Source of the DNA: JAUSIF01 sp963711595
GTDB taxonomy: Bacteria; Pseudomonadota; Alphaproteobacteria; Rhizobiales; Xanthobacteraceae
NCBI GenBank assembly: GCA_963711595.1
Contig: CAVQER010000005.1
Location: 682,001 to 746,000 of the forward strand
Reading direction: 5' to 3'
Length of the DNA: 64,000 nucleotides
The notes below the pieces were generated by a model. The model saw only the letters and a program-made list of their open reading frames with translations. It was not told the origin of the DNA and did not search any database. Position numbers and translations under genes: made by a program. Of the stretch, positions 25,465-34,720 are shown in pieces (within the stretch, counting starts at the first letter, position 1; each line of letters begins with the position of its first letter).

Positions 25465-27063
25465 CTACCACTCGCCGATTAACGGGCGATCTATCGGGTC
25501 TTCCGCTGCCCGCACGTGCCTTGTGCCGTCCGGGTTTATCCAGGTGTCGGTGGTCCAGCCATTCTCGTCGTAGTCGGCAAGACACCGGTCCACGAGGGCG
25601 ATCATTCCGTCCATGTTGCCGTTGCGCCAGGAGCCGGAAAGCGTCTGGATGCGGATGTCTTCGTGATTACCCGCGTAGTTGCGCTCGTAGAGTTCGTGAC
25701 GTCCGCCGAATTCGGTGCCGACCGCGTCCCACAGCAGCTTCATGACCTTGATCCGCTCTTTGTAACCGATGCCGTGCGAGCCGCGCACGAAACGAGCGAG
25801 ATACGGATCGATTTCCGGATTGCGGAAGTCCTTCGCCGATGACGGTAGGTAAATCAGCGCGGAGGCGATGATCTTCTCCACGATCTCGCGCACGCGCGGC
25901 CAGGCGTCGGGTGCAAAGACACGGTACGACTGAGCCGCCTGCAGATTCGGCAACACGGCGCTGCCGACCCAGCTTGCCGGCGTGTTGGCCATGCAATCCG
26001 AAAGCGACCAGAAGAGGTTCCGCCACGCGACGAGTTCGCCGAGCATCGCTTGATTGCCACGGAATTCATCGCCGCCTGTCGCTCGGAGCGCCTTCGCGAC
26101 GAGTCCCACCATGAAATCGAACTTCACGGCGAAGCGGGTGCAACCCTGGAAGCAAAAATTCTGCAGAAAGCCGGATTGGAGATGAAAACCCAGAATCTTC
26201 TCCGTGTCGCGATAGACGAGAATGTCCTCCCAGGGGATCAGCACCTTGTCGAGCACGAAGATCGCATCGTTCTCGTCGAACCGGGATGACAGCGGATAAT
26301 CGAAGGGTGTGCCGACCGTCGCGGCCATCTGCTCATACGACGTGCGACAGAACAGTTTGACGCCCGGCGCATCCATCGGGAGGATGAACATGATGGCGAG
26401 GTCAGGGTCGGCGACCGCGCTCGCCGCGTTCTGTCCGAGAAAATTGTAGTGCGTGAACGCGGCTGAAGTCGCAACCACCTTCGCGCCGGACACGATGACA
26501 CCCGCGTCTGTCTCCTTCTGCACCGTCACATAGACATCTTTCACTTCGTTCGTCGGACGCCCGCGGTCCACCGGCGGGTTGACGATCGCGTGGTTCATGA
26601 AGAACACGGCTTCTTGCGCGCGCTTGAACCAGCGGCGCGCATTGTCGGCGTACTTGCCGTAGTACTCGGCATTGGCACCAAGCGTGTTCATCAGCGATGC
26701 CTTGTAATCGGGTGTGCGACCCATCCACCCGTATGTCATGCGCGACCATTCCGCGATGGCGCGCTGCTGCGCGACGAGATCCTCGCGCGACTTTGCCGGA
26801 CGAAAGAACTTGTGCGTGTAGCCGCCGGATCCGGTGTCCGTCGGTGAGGTGAGCACCTCTCTGGCGTTCGGGTCGTGGAGCGCGTCATAAAGGCGCCCGA
26901 GCGTGCGCACGGAATTCCGGAAGGCGATGTGCGAGGTCACGTCCTTGACCCGCTCGCCGTTGATATAGACGTGCCGGTCGTCTCTAAGGCTTTCCAGATA
27001 TTCCTTCCCCGTGAAGGGACGGGCAGCCTCCGCGATCACATCCTCCGGTCTACGCGGTGTCAT
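25465..27063 (-). CDS. hpaB: 4-hydroxyphenylacetate 3-monooxygenase, oxygenase component
   Basis: A 532-residue HpaB-family FADH2-dependent hydroxylase: N-terminal FTGKEYLESLRDDRHVYING, the central VIVSGAKVVATSAAFTHYNF and a C-terminal helical domain (GSHGIGYKERIKVMKLLWDA). It ortho-hydroxylates phenols, classically 4-hydroxyphenylacetate, with HpaC providing reduced flavin. Family members also act on other phenols or in biosynthesis, so the substrate is open. The downstream cleavage genes (hpaDEF) are not in the window. Confidence 0.88.
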   Translation of the reverse strand: MTPRRPEDVIAEAARPFTGKEYLESLRDDRHVYINGERVKDVTSHIAFRNSVRTLGRLYDALHDPNAREVLTSPTDTGSGGYTHKFFRPAKSREDLVAQQRAIAEWSRMTYGWMGRTPDYKASLMNTLGANAEYYGKYADNARRWFKRAQEAVFFMNHAIVNPPVDRGRPTNEVKDVYVTVQKETDAGVIVSGAKVVATSAAFTHYNFLGQNAASAVADPDLAIMFILPMDAPGVKLFCRTSYEQMAATVGTPFDYPLSSRFDENDAIFVLDKVLIPWEDILVYRDTEKILGFHLQSGFLQNFCFQGCTRFAVKFDFMVGLVAKALRATGGDEFRGNQAMLGELVAWRNLFWSLSDCMANTPASWVGSAVLPNLQAAQSYRVFAPDAWPRVREIVEKIIASALIYLPSSAKDFRNPEIDPYLARFVRGSHGIGYKERIKVMKLLWDAVGTEFGGRHELYERNYAGNHEDIRIQTLSGSWRNGNMDGMIALVDRCLADYDENGWTTDTWINPDGTRHVRAAEDPIDRPLIGEW

Positions 27064-27308
27064 GACCTGCTCCTTGGTGCCGGGTTGTGCTGGCGCGCAT
27101 GCTCAATTTCGCAGTCTTTATACCCTTCCCCTTCCGCGGAAGGTATCGCAGCGGGATTTTGCGGAACCGTCGCGACCGCGCTGCGCCGCTACCTGTTGAT
27201 TTGTCCCAATCCGCCCCGCACTCTACGTTTGAACGTGCCGAACCCGGCCGAGCGGCGCTCCGCGCGCAGCGCACGGAATCGGTGTCCGCGCGGGGGAGAC
27301 CACGAAGC

Positions 27309-28223
27309 GTGGACTATTTTCTTCAACAACTCATCAACGGGCTCACGCTCGGCTCGATCTATGGGCTGATCGCCATCGGTTACACGATGGTCTACGGCAT
27401 CATCGGCATGATCAATTTCGCCCACGGTGACATCTTCATGGTGGGTGCATTCATCGCCCTGATCGTATTTCTGGCGCTTGTTGCGATCGGCATCACCGCC
27501 GTGCCCCTCGCTCTCCTTCTCGTGCTTCTCGTCGCCATGTCGTTGACCGCGCTCTACGGCTGGACGGTCGAGCGCCTGGCCTACCGGCCATTGCGCAATT
27601 CGTTTCGTCTCGCACCGCTGATCTCGGCGATCGGCATGTCGATTGCGTTGCAAAACTACGTTCAGATCTTTCAGGGCGCGCGCGTGAAGCCGCTGCCGCC
27701 CATCATCAGCGGCGGCTACACATTGATGGATGACGGCACCTTCCCGGTTCTGATCTCCAACATCCAGATCATCGTGATCATGGTCACGCTCGCACTGATG
27801 CTCGGGTTTTCCTGGTTGATTTCCGCGACACGACTCGGACGCGACATGCGTGCCTGCGCACAAGACCTGAAGATGGCTTCCCTCGTCGGCGTAAACACGG
27901 ACCGCACCATCTCGGTGACGTTCGTCATCGGCGCGGCGCTTGCTTCGGTCGCGGGTGTAATGTTCCTGCTTTACTACGGCGTGATCGACTTCTTCATCGG
28001 CTTCCTGGCCGGCGTGAAAGCGTTCACCGCGGCCGTGCTTGGCGGCATCGGATCGCTGCCGGGCGCGATGCTCGGCGGTCTCTTGATCGGTCTGATCGAA
28101 ACGTTTTGGTCCGCCTACTTTTCGGTCCAGTACAAGGATGTCGCCGCGTTCGCAGTACTCATCCTCGTCTTGATCTTCATGCCGACCGGTATTCTGGGCC
28201 GGCCGGAAGTCGAAAAAGTCTGA
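27309..28223 (+). CDS. livH: Branched-chain-amino-acid-type ABC transporter permease LivH
   Basis: A 304-residue inner-membrane permease. The GTG at 27309 is chosen because VDYFLQQLINGLTLGSIYGL is the family N-terminus; the upstream in-frame stretch is leader. About eight hydrophobic segments and the late GVKAFTAAVLGGIGSLPGAMLGG are typical of LivH. It pairs with LivM to form the transport channel. Promoter not identified in the 245-base divergent gap to hpaB. Confidence 0.93.
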   Translation: MDYFLQQLINGLTLGSIYGLIAIGYTMVYGIIGMINFAHGDIFMVGAFIALIVFLALVAIGITAVPLALLLVLLVAMSLTALYGWTVERLAYRPLRNSFRLAPLISAIGMSIALQNYVQIFQGARVKPLPPIISGGYTLMDDGTFPVLISNIQIIVIMVTLALMLGFSWLISATRLGRDMRACAQDLKMASLVGVNTDRTISVTFVIGAALASVAGVMFLLYYGVIDFFIGFLAGVKAFTAAVLGGIGSLPGAMLGGLLIGLIETFWSAYFSVQYKDVAAFAVLILVLIFMPTGILGRPEVEKV

Positions 28224-28239
28224 GCGAAAAACGCCGCCC

Positions 28240-29568
28240 ATGCCACATCAGGGCGCACGTGTTGACCAGACTGAACCCGACAACAACTTCGTCGGCGCGC
28301 TCAAGGATGCGGCCCTTGCCGCCCTCGTCGCGCTCGGAATGTTCTCCTTTATTCTTGGCTTCCGCACCGAGCAAAGCGGTCTGACCAGCCAGCTCGAGCT
28401 CTTGCCGCGTCCGGGTTTGCTCGCCGGCGCGGTTGCTTTCGTTTTTGCAGGCCGCTTGCTGATCTCCCTTCTGCTGCGGGGCGGATACTTGCGCGATCCG
28501 GCAGCTTTCATTCCCGCGCGCGTCCGTGAAGGGGCGGACCAGCTAGGGGCCTTCGTCGGCGTCGGCCTTCTTGCATTCGCTATCGCGATTCCTTTCTTCT
28601 TCTACTCCAATCGCTACATCCTCGACCTTTCAATTCTCGTACTCACCTACATCATGCTCGGCTGGGGATTGAACATCGTTGTCGGTTTGGCTGGCCTCCT
28701 CGATCTCGGTTACGTGGCCTTCTACGCGGTTGGCGCGTACTCGTACGCGCTGCTTGCACAGAATTTCGGCTGGTCGTTCTGGTTATGCTTGCCGCTCGCG
28801 GGAATTCTCGCGGCGTTCTGGGGAGTCCTGCTCGGCTTCCCCGTCTTGCGCCTGCGCGGCGACTATCTCGCGATCGTGACCCTCGCGTTCGGTGAGATCA
28901 TCCGCATCGTCTTGATCAACTGGCAGTCCTTTACGGGCGGCCCGAACGGCATCGCCAGCATTCCTCGGCCGTCCTTCTTCGGGCTCCCTTTCACCGCCGA
29001 TGAAAATGGATTTGCCGCGACGTTCGGTCTGGAATTCGACCCAAGCCATCGCGTCGTATTCCTGTTCTACGTGATCTTTGCGCTCGCACTGTTGACGAAT
29101 TTCGTGACGATCCGCTTGCGCCGCTTGCCCATCGGCCGTGCATGGGAGGCACTTCGCGAAGATGAAATCGCCTGCCGCGCGCTCGGGGTAAACACGACGC
29201 ACACGAAACTCACCGCGTTCGCGATCGGGGCGATGTTCGGCGGCATCGCCGGCGGGTTCTTCGCAACGCGTCAGGGATTTATCAGTCCGGAGTCCTTCGT
29301 CTTCATGGAGTCCGCGACGATCGCCGCCATCGTCGTGTTGGGCGGAATGGGATCCCAGCTCGGCGTGGCCGTTGCAGCCGTGATCATGGTTGGCGGATTT
29401 GAGTTCTTTCGGGAGTTTGCGGAATACCGGATGCTTGTATTCGGCCTCAGCATGGTTGCCATCATGGTCTGGCGGCCGCGCGGACTGATCGTGCGGCGTA
29501 TGCCCTCGGTCCATCTTGCCGAGCGCAAAGTGATCCCGGCCGAGATCGTCGAGGAGGCACGCAAGTGA
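28240..29568 (+). CDS. livM: Branched-chain-amino-acid-type ABC transporter permease LivM
   Basis: A 442-residue permease with the LivM core (LTYIMLGWGLNIVVGLAGLLDLGYVAFYAVGAY, VLRLRGDYLAIVTLAFGEIIRI, REDEIACRALGVNTTHTK). The first 120 residues hold extra hydrophobic segments, as in long rhizobial LivM proteins. It starts 16 bases after livH, and its stop overlaps the livG GTG start. With LivH it forms the membrane pore. Confidence 0.94.
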   Translation: MPHQGARVDQTEPDNNFVGALKDAALAALVALGMFSFILGFRTEQSGLTSQLELLPRPGLLAGAVAFVFAGRLLISLLLRGGYLRDPAAFIPARVREGADQLGAFVGVGLLAFAIAIPFFFYSNRYILDLSILVLTYIMLGWGLNIVVGLAGLLDLGYVAFYAVGAYSYALLAQNFGWSFWLCLPLAGILAAFWGVLLGFPVLRLRGDYLAIVTLAFGEIIRIVLINWQSFTGGPNGIASIPRPSFFGLPFTADENGFAATFGLEFDPSHRVVFLFYVIFALALLTNFVTIRLRRLPIGRAWEALREDEIACRALGVNTTHTKLTAFAIGAMFGGIAGGFFATRQGFISPESFVFMESATIAAIVVLGGMGSQLGVAVAAVIMVGGFEFFREFAEYRMLVFGLSMVAIMVWRPRGLIVRRMPSVHLAERKVIPAEIVEEARK

Positions 29569-30404
29569 ACGCCCCCGGCATTCTGCTGGACGTGAAGCAT
29601 CTCACCATGCGCTTCGGCGGTCTCGTCGCGGTCGAGGACCTTTCGTTCACAGCGCGCCGCGGCGAAATCACAGCAATCATCGGCCCGAATGGCGCGGGCA
29701 AGACTACCGTCTTCAATTGTATTACCGGCTTCTACCAACCGAGCGAGGGCATGATCCGCCTCGTGCATCCCGACGGGACCGAATTTCTGCTCGAACGGTT
29801 GCTCGATTTTCGCATCGCCCAGCGCGCCCGCGTCGCTCGCACGTTTCAGAACATGCGCCTGTTCTCCGGCATGACCGTTCTCGAGAATCTGATGGTGGCC
29901 CAGCACAACGCCTTGATGCGCGCATCCGGCTTCACGCTGTTTGGACTGCTCGGTCTTCCAGTCTACGCCAGCGCCGAACGCGCGGCGATCGAGAAGGCGC
30001 GGCATTGGCTCGCCAAGGTCAATTTGGTGGGAAGAGCCGATGATCCGGCCGGGGACTTGCCCTACGGCGCCCAGCGCAGGCTCGAGATCGCCCGAGCCAT
30101 GTGCGCGGATCCCGTCCTGCTCTGCCTCGATGAACCTGCGGCCGGCTTGAATCCGCGCGAGTCCGACGAGCTCAGCGTTCTGCTCACGGAGATCGCAAGG
30201 GAAACGGGCACTTCGATCCTGCTGATCGAGCATCACATGCATGTGGTGATGGAGATTTCGCATCACGTCGTCGTGCTCGACTACGGCCAGAGGATCGCGG
30301 ATGGCCCGCCGCAGTCCGTGCAAAACGATCCCCGGGTCGTGGCCGCGTATCTCGGAGTCGAGGAAGAGGACGTGGGAGCCGTGATCGAGGGAGCCGGCGC
30401 ATGA
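29565..30404 (+). CDS. livG: ABC transporter ATPase LivG
   Basis: A 279-residue ATPase with Walker A GPNGAGKT, FNCITGFYQPSEG, the Q-loop region ARTFQNMRLF and Walker B LLCLDEPAAGLNP. The ABC signature is the degenerate YGAQRRLEIARAM often seen in LivG. The start GTG overlaps the livM stop. It energises uptake together with LivF. Confidence 0.94.
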   Translation: MNAPGILLDVKHLTMRFGGLVAVEDLSFTARRGEITAIIGPNGAGKTTVFNCITGFYQPSEGMIRLVHPDGTEFLLERLLDFRIAQRARVARTFQNMRLFSGMTVLENLMVAQHNALMRASGFTLFGLLGLPVYASAERAAIEKARHWLAKVNLVGRADDPAGDLPYGAQRRLEIARAMCADPVLLCLDEPAAGLNPRESDELSVLLTEIARETGTSILLIEHHMHVVMEISHHVVVLDYGQRIADGPPQSVQNDPRVVAAYLGVEEEDVGAVIEGAGA

Positions 30405-31138
30405 ACCAGCCGCTGCTCGAGGTGCGCGGCGTCAAGGCTTTCTACGGCAACATCATGGCTCTTGCCGGTGTCGACCTCCACGTCGACGAAGGCGAGATCG
30501 TCACGCTGATCGGTGCGAACGGTGCCGGCAAATCGACGTTGATGATGACGATTTGCGGCACGCCGCCTGCACGCGAAGGTCGCGTCATCTTCGACGGCCG
30601 CGATATCACGCGCCTCCCCACCCATGAAATTGTTCGCGCCCGAATCGCACAGGCGCCCGAGGGGCGACGCATCTTCCCGCGGATGACCGTGTTCGAGAAT
30701 CTCCAGCTCGGTGCGGCCACCACCGAATTTGCGCACTTCGACGAGGATCTCGATCGCGTGTTTCAGCTTTTTCCGATCCTGGCCAAGCGACGCGATCAAC
30801 GCGGAGGAACGCTCTCGGGCGGAGAGCAACAGATGCTTTCCATCGCCCGCGCCTTGATGAGTCGGCCGCGTTTGCTTCTGCTCGACGAGCCGTCGCTCGG
30901 GCTGGCACCCCTACTCGTGCGGCAGATCTTCGGTGCGATCCGGGCGCTGAACGAACGATCGCGATTGACCATCTTTCTCGTCGAGCAAAACGCGCACCAC
31001 GCACTCAAACTCGCGCATCGCGGCTACGTGCTGGTAAACGGCCAAATCACGATGCACGGAACGGGTCGCGATCTACTTGCCGAGCCGGAAATACGCGCCG
31101 CCTACCTCGAGGGCCGCAAGCAGCCGGAGAAAGCTTGA
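30401..31138 (+). CDS. livF: ABC transporter ATPase LivF
   Basis: A 245-residue ATPase with Walker A GANGAGKS, PEGRRIFPRMTVFENLQLG, signature LSGGEQQM and Walker B LLLLDEPSLGLAP. Its ATG overlaps the livG stop (ATGA) and its own stop overlaps the next ATG (TGATG), so the operon continues into the DUF6867 gene. Confidence 0.95.
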   Translation: MNQPLLEVRGVKAFYGNIMALAGVDLHVDEGEIVTLIGANGAGKSTLMMTICGTPPAREGRVIFDGRDITRLPTHEIVRARIAQAPEGRRIFPRMTVFENLQLGAATTEFAHFDEDLDRVFQLFPILAKRRDQRGGTLSGGEQQMLSIARALMSRPRLLLLDEPSLGLAPLLVRQIFGAIRALNERSRLTIFLVEQNAHHALKLAHRGYVLVNGQITMHGTGRDLLAEPEIRAAYLEGRKQPEKA

Positions 31139-31509
31139 TGGGCTCCCTCTACGAGACCGAGACCTTGCTGCAGGTTCTATTCGTGACCGGCATCCTCGGC
31201 GGTGCGGCAGCCTGGGCGACCGGCCACGCCCTTGCCGAGACCTGGCGCCCATTTCGGCAGCTCGCTGCCTATGTGCTGCTGCTTGGTGGGGCGGTTCGCT
31301 TTGTGCACTTCGCACTGTTCGGAGGGGATTTGTTGTCGGTTCCGTCCTACCTCGCCGACATGTTGTATTTGTTGCTGGTTGGCAGCCTCTCCTGGCGCAT
31401 GACCTATGCCCGACGCATGGTCACCCAGTATCGCTGGCTTTATGAGCGCACCAGCCCGCTGACTTGGCGCGAGCGCCCTGCCGAGGTTGGTCACCGCCCC
31501 AAAGATTGA
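31138..31509 (+). CDS. DUF6867 family small membrane protein of the liv operon
   Basis: A 123-residue protein with three hydrophobic segments (LLQVLFVTGILGGAAAWATG, LAAYVLLLGGAVRFVHFALF, ADMLYLLLVGSL) and a charged tail RRMVTQYRWLYERTSPLTWRE, which is the DUF6867 hallmark. The gene is found inside Liv operons of Hyphomicrobiales and is coupled here to livF by TGATG. It may be an accessory subunit of the transporter; the role is not established. Confidence 0.85.
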   Translation: MGSLYETETLLQVLFVTGILGGAAAWATGHALAETWRPFRQLAAYVLLLGGAVRFVHFALFGGDLLSVPSYLADMLYLLLVGSLSWRMTYARRMVTQYRWLYERTSPLTWRERPAEVGHRPKD

Positions 31510-31617
31510 TCAGCTTTCGGATGACATCGCCGGAATTTCCGCCACAATAGTATAGGGACTGCGATACGTCCGTCGGCCAAGACGGCCGAAGTCGGTTCAT
31601 TGCAACGGGAGAAGCAA

Positions 31618-32736
31618 ATGAGAAAAACGTGGCTTGGCGGTCTTGCACTCGCGGCGAGCGTCATGCTCGGCGGTGCGGCCGTAGCACAGGACATATCTGT
31701 CGGCGTCGCCGGCCCGATGACCGGCGGCGAAGCCGCCTTCGGCGCACAGCTCAGGAATGGCGCCGAGCTCGCGGTCGCAGACCTCAACGCCGCCGGCGGC
31801 GTTCTGGGAAAGAAGCTGAAGCTTGAGGTAGGAGACGACGCCTGCGATCCGAAGCAAGCGCGGGCGGTCGCCGAGAAGCTGTCCAGCATGAAGGTGCCGT
31901 TCGTAGCTGGGCACTTCTGCTCTTCGTCGTCGATTCCGGCCTCGGAGCCCTACGCGGAATCCGGCGTGCTGCAGATCACTCCGGCCTCCACGAATCCGCA
32001 ATTCACCGACCGCGGCCTTTGGAACACGTTCCGCGTCTGCGGCCGTGACGACCAGCAGGGTCTCGTGGCGGGCGAATATCTGGCCAAGACGTACAAGGGC
32101 AAGAAGGTCGCGATCCTTCACGATCGCACCACCTACGGAAAGGGCCTCGCCGACGAGACCCAAAAGTCCATGAACAAGAGTGGCCTGAAGGAAGCGATGT
32201 ATGAGTCCTACACCAAGGGCGATAAGGACTTCACCGCCCTTGTCACCCGTATGAAGGCCGCGAACATCGACGCCGTCTATCTCGGCGGCTACCACACCGA
32301 GGGCGGACTCATTCTCCGTCAGATGCGCGACCAGGGCATGAAGACCATGCTCGTCGGCGGCGACGCGCTCGTCACCAACGAGTTTTGGGCGATCACCGGC
32401 GCAGCCGGCGAAGGCACTCGAATGACGTTCGGTCCCGATCCGAGAAAGAAGAAGACGGCCGAAGCCGTCGTCGCGAAGTTCAAGGCAAAGGGCATCGATC
32501 CCGAAGGTTACACCCTTTACACCTATGCGGCCTTCCAGATCTGGGCGCAGGCGGTGGCTAAGGGTGGCACGACTGACGCCAAGAAGGTCGCGGCCACGAT
32601 CAAGGCCGGAAAGTGGGACACGGTTCTCGGTCCGCTCTCGTATGACAAGAAGGGCGACATCACCGGAATCGATTACGTCTGGTACACGTGGAAGAAGGAC
32701 GGCACCTACGCTCAGGACTCGGCCGCGACCAACTGA
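31618..32736 (+). CDS. Periplasmic substrate-binding protein of the Liv-type ABC transporter (LivK/LivJ family)
   Basis: A 372-residue protein with a signal peptide (MRKTWLGGLALAASVMLGGA) ending AVAQ. The ligand-binding fold shows ISVGVAGPMTGGEAAFGAQL, GHFCSSSSIPASEPYAE, RVCGRDDQQG and DFTALVTRMKAANIDAVYLGGYHTEGG. It collects a branched-chain or related amino acid for LivHMGF. Given the aromatic genes upstream, an aromatic acid ligand is conceivable but not indicated by any residue. GGGAGAAG precedes the ATG at 31618. Confidence 0.93.
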   Translation: MRKTWLGGLALAASVMLGGAAVAQDISVGVAGPMTGGEAAFGAQLRNGAELAVADLNAAGGVLGKKLKLEVGDDACDPKQARAVAEKLSSMKVPFVAGHFCSSSSIPASEPYAESGVLQITPASTNPQFTDRGLWNTFRVCGRDDQQGLVAGEYLAKTYKGKKVAILHDRTTYGKGLADETQKSMNKSGLKEAMYESYTKGDKDFTALVTRMKAANIDAVYLGGYHTEGGLILRQMRDQGMKTMLVGGDALVTNEFWAITGAAGEGTRMTFGPDPRKKKTAEAVVAKFKAKGIDPEGYTLYTYAAFQIWAQAVAKGGTTDAKKVAATIKAGKWDTVLGPLSYDKKGDITGIDYVWYTWKKDGTYAQDSAATN

Positions 32737-32760
32737 TCGCCCGTCCCGGCATTTTGACAA

Positions 32761-32789
32761 GAGCCCGCCGCAAGGCGGGCTCCTTTTTT
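32761..32789 (+). terminator. Rho-independent terminator after the Liv operon
   Basis: GAGCCCGCC and GGCGGGCTC pair perfectly around GCAA, followed by C and six T. The last T is also part of the convergent ccdA stop codon. Confidence 0.92.
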
Positions 32790-33520
32790 CAGCCAAAGGT
32801 CTGCAGTGAGGGGAAGGTCTCGAGCAGCCAGAAGCTCGCCTGCGTGACCCAGCCCATCAGGAACGCGATCCCGGTGAGCACGAGCATTCCGCCCATGACT
32901 TTCTCGACGATGTGCAGCCGGCTCCGTACGCGGCCAAGCGTCCTGACGAATGGGCCGATCGCGAACGCGGCAAGAATGAACGGAATGCCGAGCCCGAGCG
33001 AGTAGACCGCGAGCAACCCGGCGCCCTTGGCGACCGTCGATTCCGCAGCCGCGACTGCGAGGATCGCCGCGAGGACCGGCCCGATGCACGGCGTCCACCC
33101 GAAGGCAAAGGCCAGACCCATCGCATACGCGCCGAGCGGCCCGATCGGCTTCGCAACGTCGAGCCGCGCCGTGCTGTGCAGAAAGGGAATCCGGAACACG
33201 CCGAGGAAATGCAGACCCATGATCAGGATCGCGACTCCCGCAATGGTCGCAAGCAGATCCGAATAGGCACGTAGCAGTCCTCCGACCGCAGACGCACCGG
33301 CACCGAGCGCGACGAAAACCGTCGAGAAACCCGCGACGAATAGAACCGCCGTCATGACCTCCTTGCGCGCCACGAGCGAACTCGGCTCGCGTGCGATCAC
33401 GTGCTCGAACGTGGTGCCGGCAAGAAAGCAGAGATAGGGAGGAACCAGCGGAAGCACGCAGGGCGAAATGAAGCTTACGAACCCCGCGAACAACGCGAGC
33501 GGTAACGAGACATCGGCCAT
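32789..33520 (-). CDS. ccdA: Cytochrome c biogenesis protein CcdA (thiol-reductant transporter)
   Basis: A 243-residue, six-helix membrane protein. The two redox cysteines are in FISPCVLPLVPPYL and GWTPCIGPVLAA. It passes electrons from cytoplasmic thioredoxin across the membrane to reduce apocytochrome c or periplasmic thiol partners. No ccm gene or periplasmic thioredoxin lies beside it. It is convergent with the Liv operon. Confidence 0.93.
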   Translation of the reverse strand: MADVSLPLALFAGFVSFISPCVLPLVPPYLCFLAGTTFEHVIAREPSSLVARKEVMTAVLFVAGFSTVFVALGAGASAVGGLLRAYSDLLATIAGVAILIMGLHFLGVFRIPFLHSTARLDVAKPIGPLGAYAMGLAFAFGWTPCIGPVLAAILAVAAAESTVAKGAGLLAVYSLGLGIPFILAAFAIGPFVRTLGRVRSRLHIVEKVMGGMLVLTGIAFLMGWVTQASFWLLETFPSLQTFG

Positions 33521-33652
33521 GACCGCCTAGATGCAGCGTGCGGGAGGCTACAAGCAAGCCCCTTCCCTGAAAGGTGACTTGGCCGTGATCGAGCAGATTG
33601 ACGCCCTTGGTGAAATCGTCTCCCGTCGCGCTTCAAGCCTGCGGGGTCCGCC

Positions 33653-34642
33653 TTGAAGAATCTCATTACCGACGTCCCTGGCATCCGCGTAGGCCACGCC
33701 ACCGACGCGAAGCTCGGCTCCGGTGCAACCGCTGTGATTTTCGACGAGCCGTCGGTCGCAGCTGTCGATGTACGTGGTGGCGGTCCCGGAACGCGCGAGA
33801 CGGACTTGCTGGCCCCAGCCACGAGCATCGATCGTATCGACGCGGTCGCACTGTCGGGCGGCTCTGCGTTCGGTCTTGAAGCGGGGTCCGGCGTCGCTGC
33901 ATGGCTCGCCGAGCAAGGACGCGGCTTTGTTGTCGGCAGCGCCCGCGTGCCGCTGGTGCCCGGAGCGATCCTGTTCGACTTGCTCGGCCCTGGCGAAAAG
34001 AGTTGGGGCCGCTTTCCGCCCTATCGCGAACTCGGCTACGCCGCCGCGGCGGCCGCAACGGCAAACTTCACGCTCGGCAGCGTTGGCGCCGGCACCGGTG
34101 CGACGACGCAGAACCTGAAAGGCGGACTTGGTTCGGCCTCGGCGCGCACGCCATCAGGTCACATCGTCGGCGCCCTTGCCGCCGTCAACGCGGCCGGCCG
34201 GGTCACCGTCGGCGACGGGCCGCATTTCTGGGCCGCGCCCTTTGAGGTCGGCTCTGAGTTCGGTGGCCGCGGCCTGCCCTGGCCGCTACCTCCCGAAGCG
34301 CTTGCACCTCGGATGAAAGGACAGGTCATCGCGAGCACGACGCTATGCGTCGTCGCGACCGATGCCGCGCTCACGCAACCACAAGCGGCCCGCCTTGCAA
34401 CAATGGCGAGTGCTGGGCTCGCGCGTTCGATCGATCCGATTTACTCGGCGCTCGACGGCGACATCGTATTTGCGGTGGCGACCGGCCGGCGACCGGTCTC
34501 CGATGCCATCCATGGCCTGTCCGCGATTGGCGCTGTAGCTGCCCACGCGCTCGCCCGCGCCGTCGCGCGCGGCATCTACGAAGCGAAAGCTCTTGCCTTT
34601 CCTGGAGCGCTGCCGAGCTGGCAGGACAGGTTCGGCGCGTGA
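33653..34642 (+). CDS. P1-family aminopeptidase/amidohydrolase (DmpA/NylC superfamily)
   Basis: A 329-residue N-terminal nucleophile hydrolase. The start is a TTG at 33653 because KNLITDVPGIRVGHAT is the family N-terminus. GGGPGTRETDLLAP, ALSGGSAFGLEA and GAGTGATT are conserved. The self-cleavage region is ASTTLCVVATD (227-237), where a Thr near 229-230 becomes the N-terminal nucleophile. Members cleave N-terminal D- or beta-amino acids or nylon oligomers; the substrate here is unknown. Confidence 0.86.
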   Translation: MKNLITDVPGIRVGHATDAKLGSGATAVIFDEPSVAAVDVRGGGPGTRETDLLAPATSIDRIDAVALSGGSAFGLEAGSGVAAWLAEQGRGFVVGSARVPLVPGAILFDLLGPGEKSWGRFPPYRELGYAAAAAATANFTLGSVGAGTGATTQNLKGGLGSASARTPSGHIVGALAAVNAAGRVTVGDGPHFWAAPFEVGSEFGGRGLPWPLPPEALAPRMKGQVIASTTLCVVATDAALTQPQAARLATMASAGLARSIDPIYSALDGDIVFAVATGRRPVSDAIHGLSAIGAVAAHALARAVARGIYEAKALAFPGALPSWQDRFGA

Positions 34643-34657
34643 TCCCAAAAATGCCTG

Positions 34658-34720
34658 CCCTCGGACTTGATCCGAGGGTGGGAACCGGTTCTCGGAAAAG
34701 ATCACGCGCAAAATTTCCCG
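34658..34720. repeat. Hairpin plus dispersed-repeat-like sequence after the P1 peptidase gene
   Basis: CCCTCGGA and TCCGAGGG pair perfectly around CTTGA (34658-34678). The following GTGGGAACCGGTTCTCGG and AAGATCACGCGCAAA resemble a sequence I have often seen between genes in Bradyrhizobium relatives. It lies between convergent genes and may serve as a terminator. Confidence 0.5.

Noticed and set aside
27189..28241. 350-residue minus-strand frame
   Set aside because: Antisense to livH; the charged repetitive product is a shadow of membrane-protein codons.
31573..31589. TCGGCC/GGCCGA hairpin before the substrate-binding protein gene
   Set aside because: Only six pairs and no T-run; could be chance in GC-rich DNA, so not called as an attenuator or terminator.
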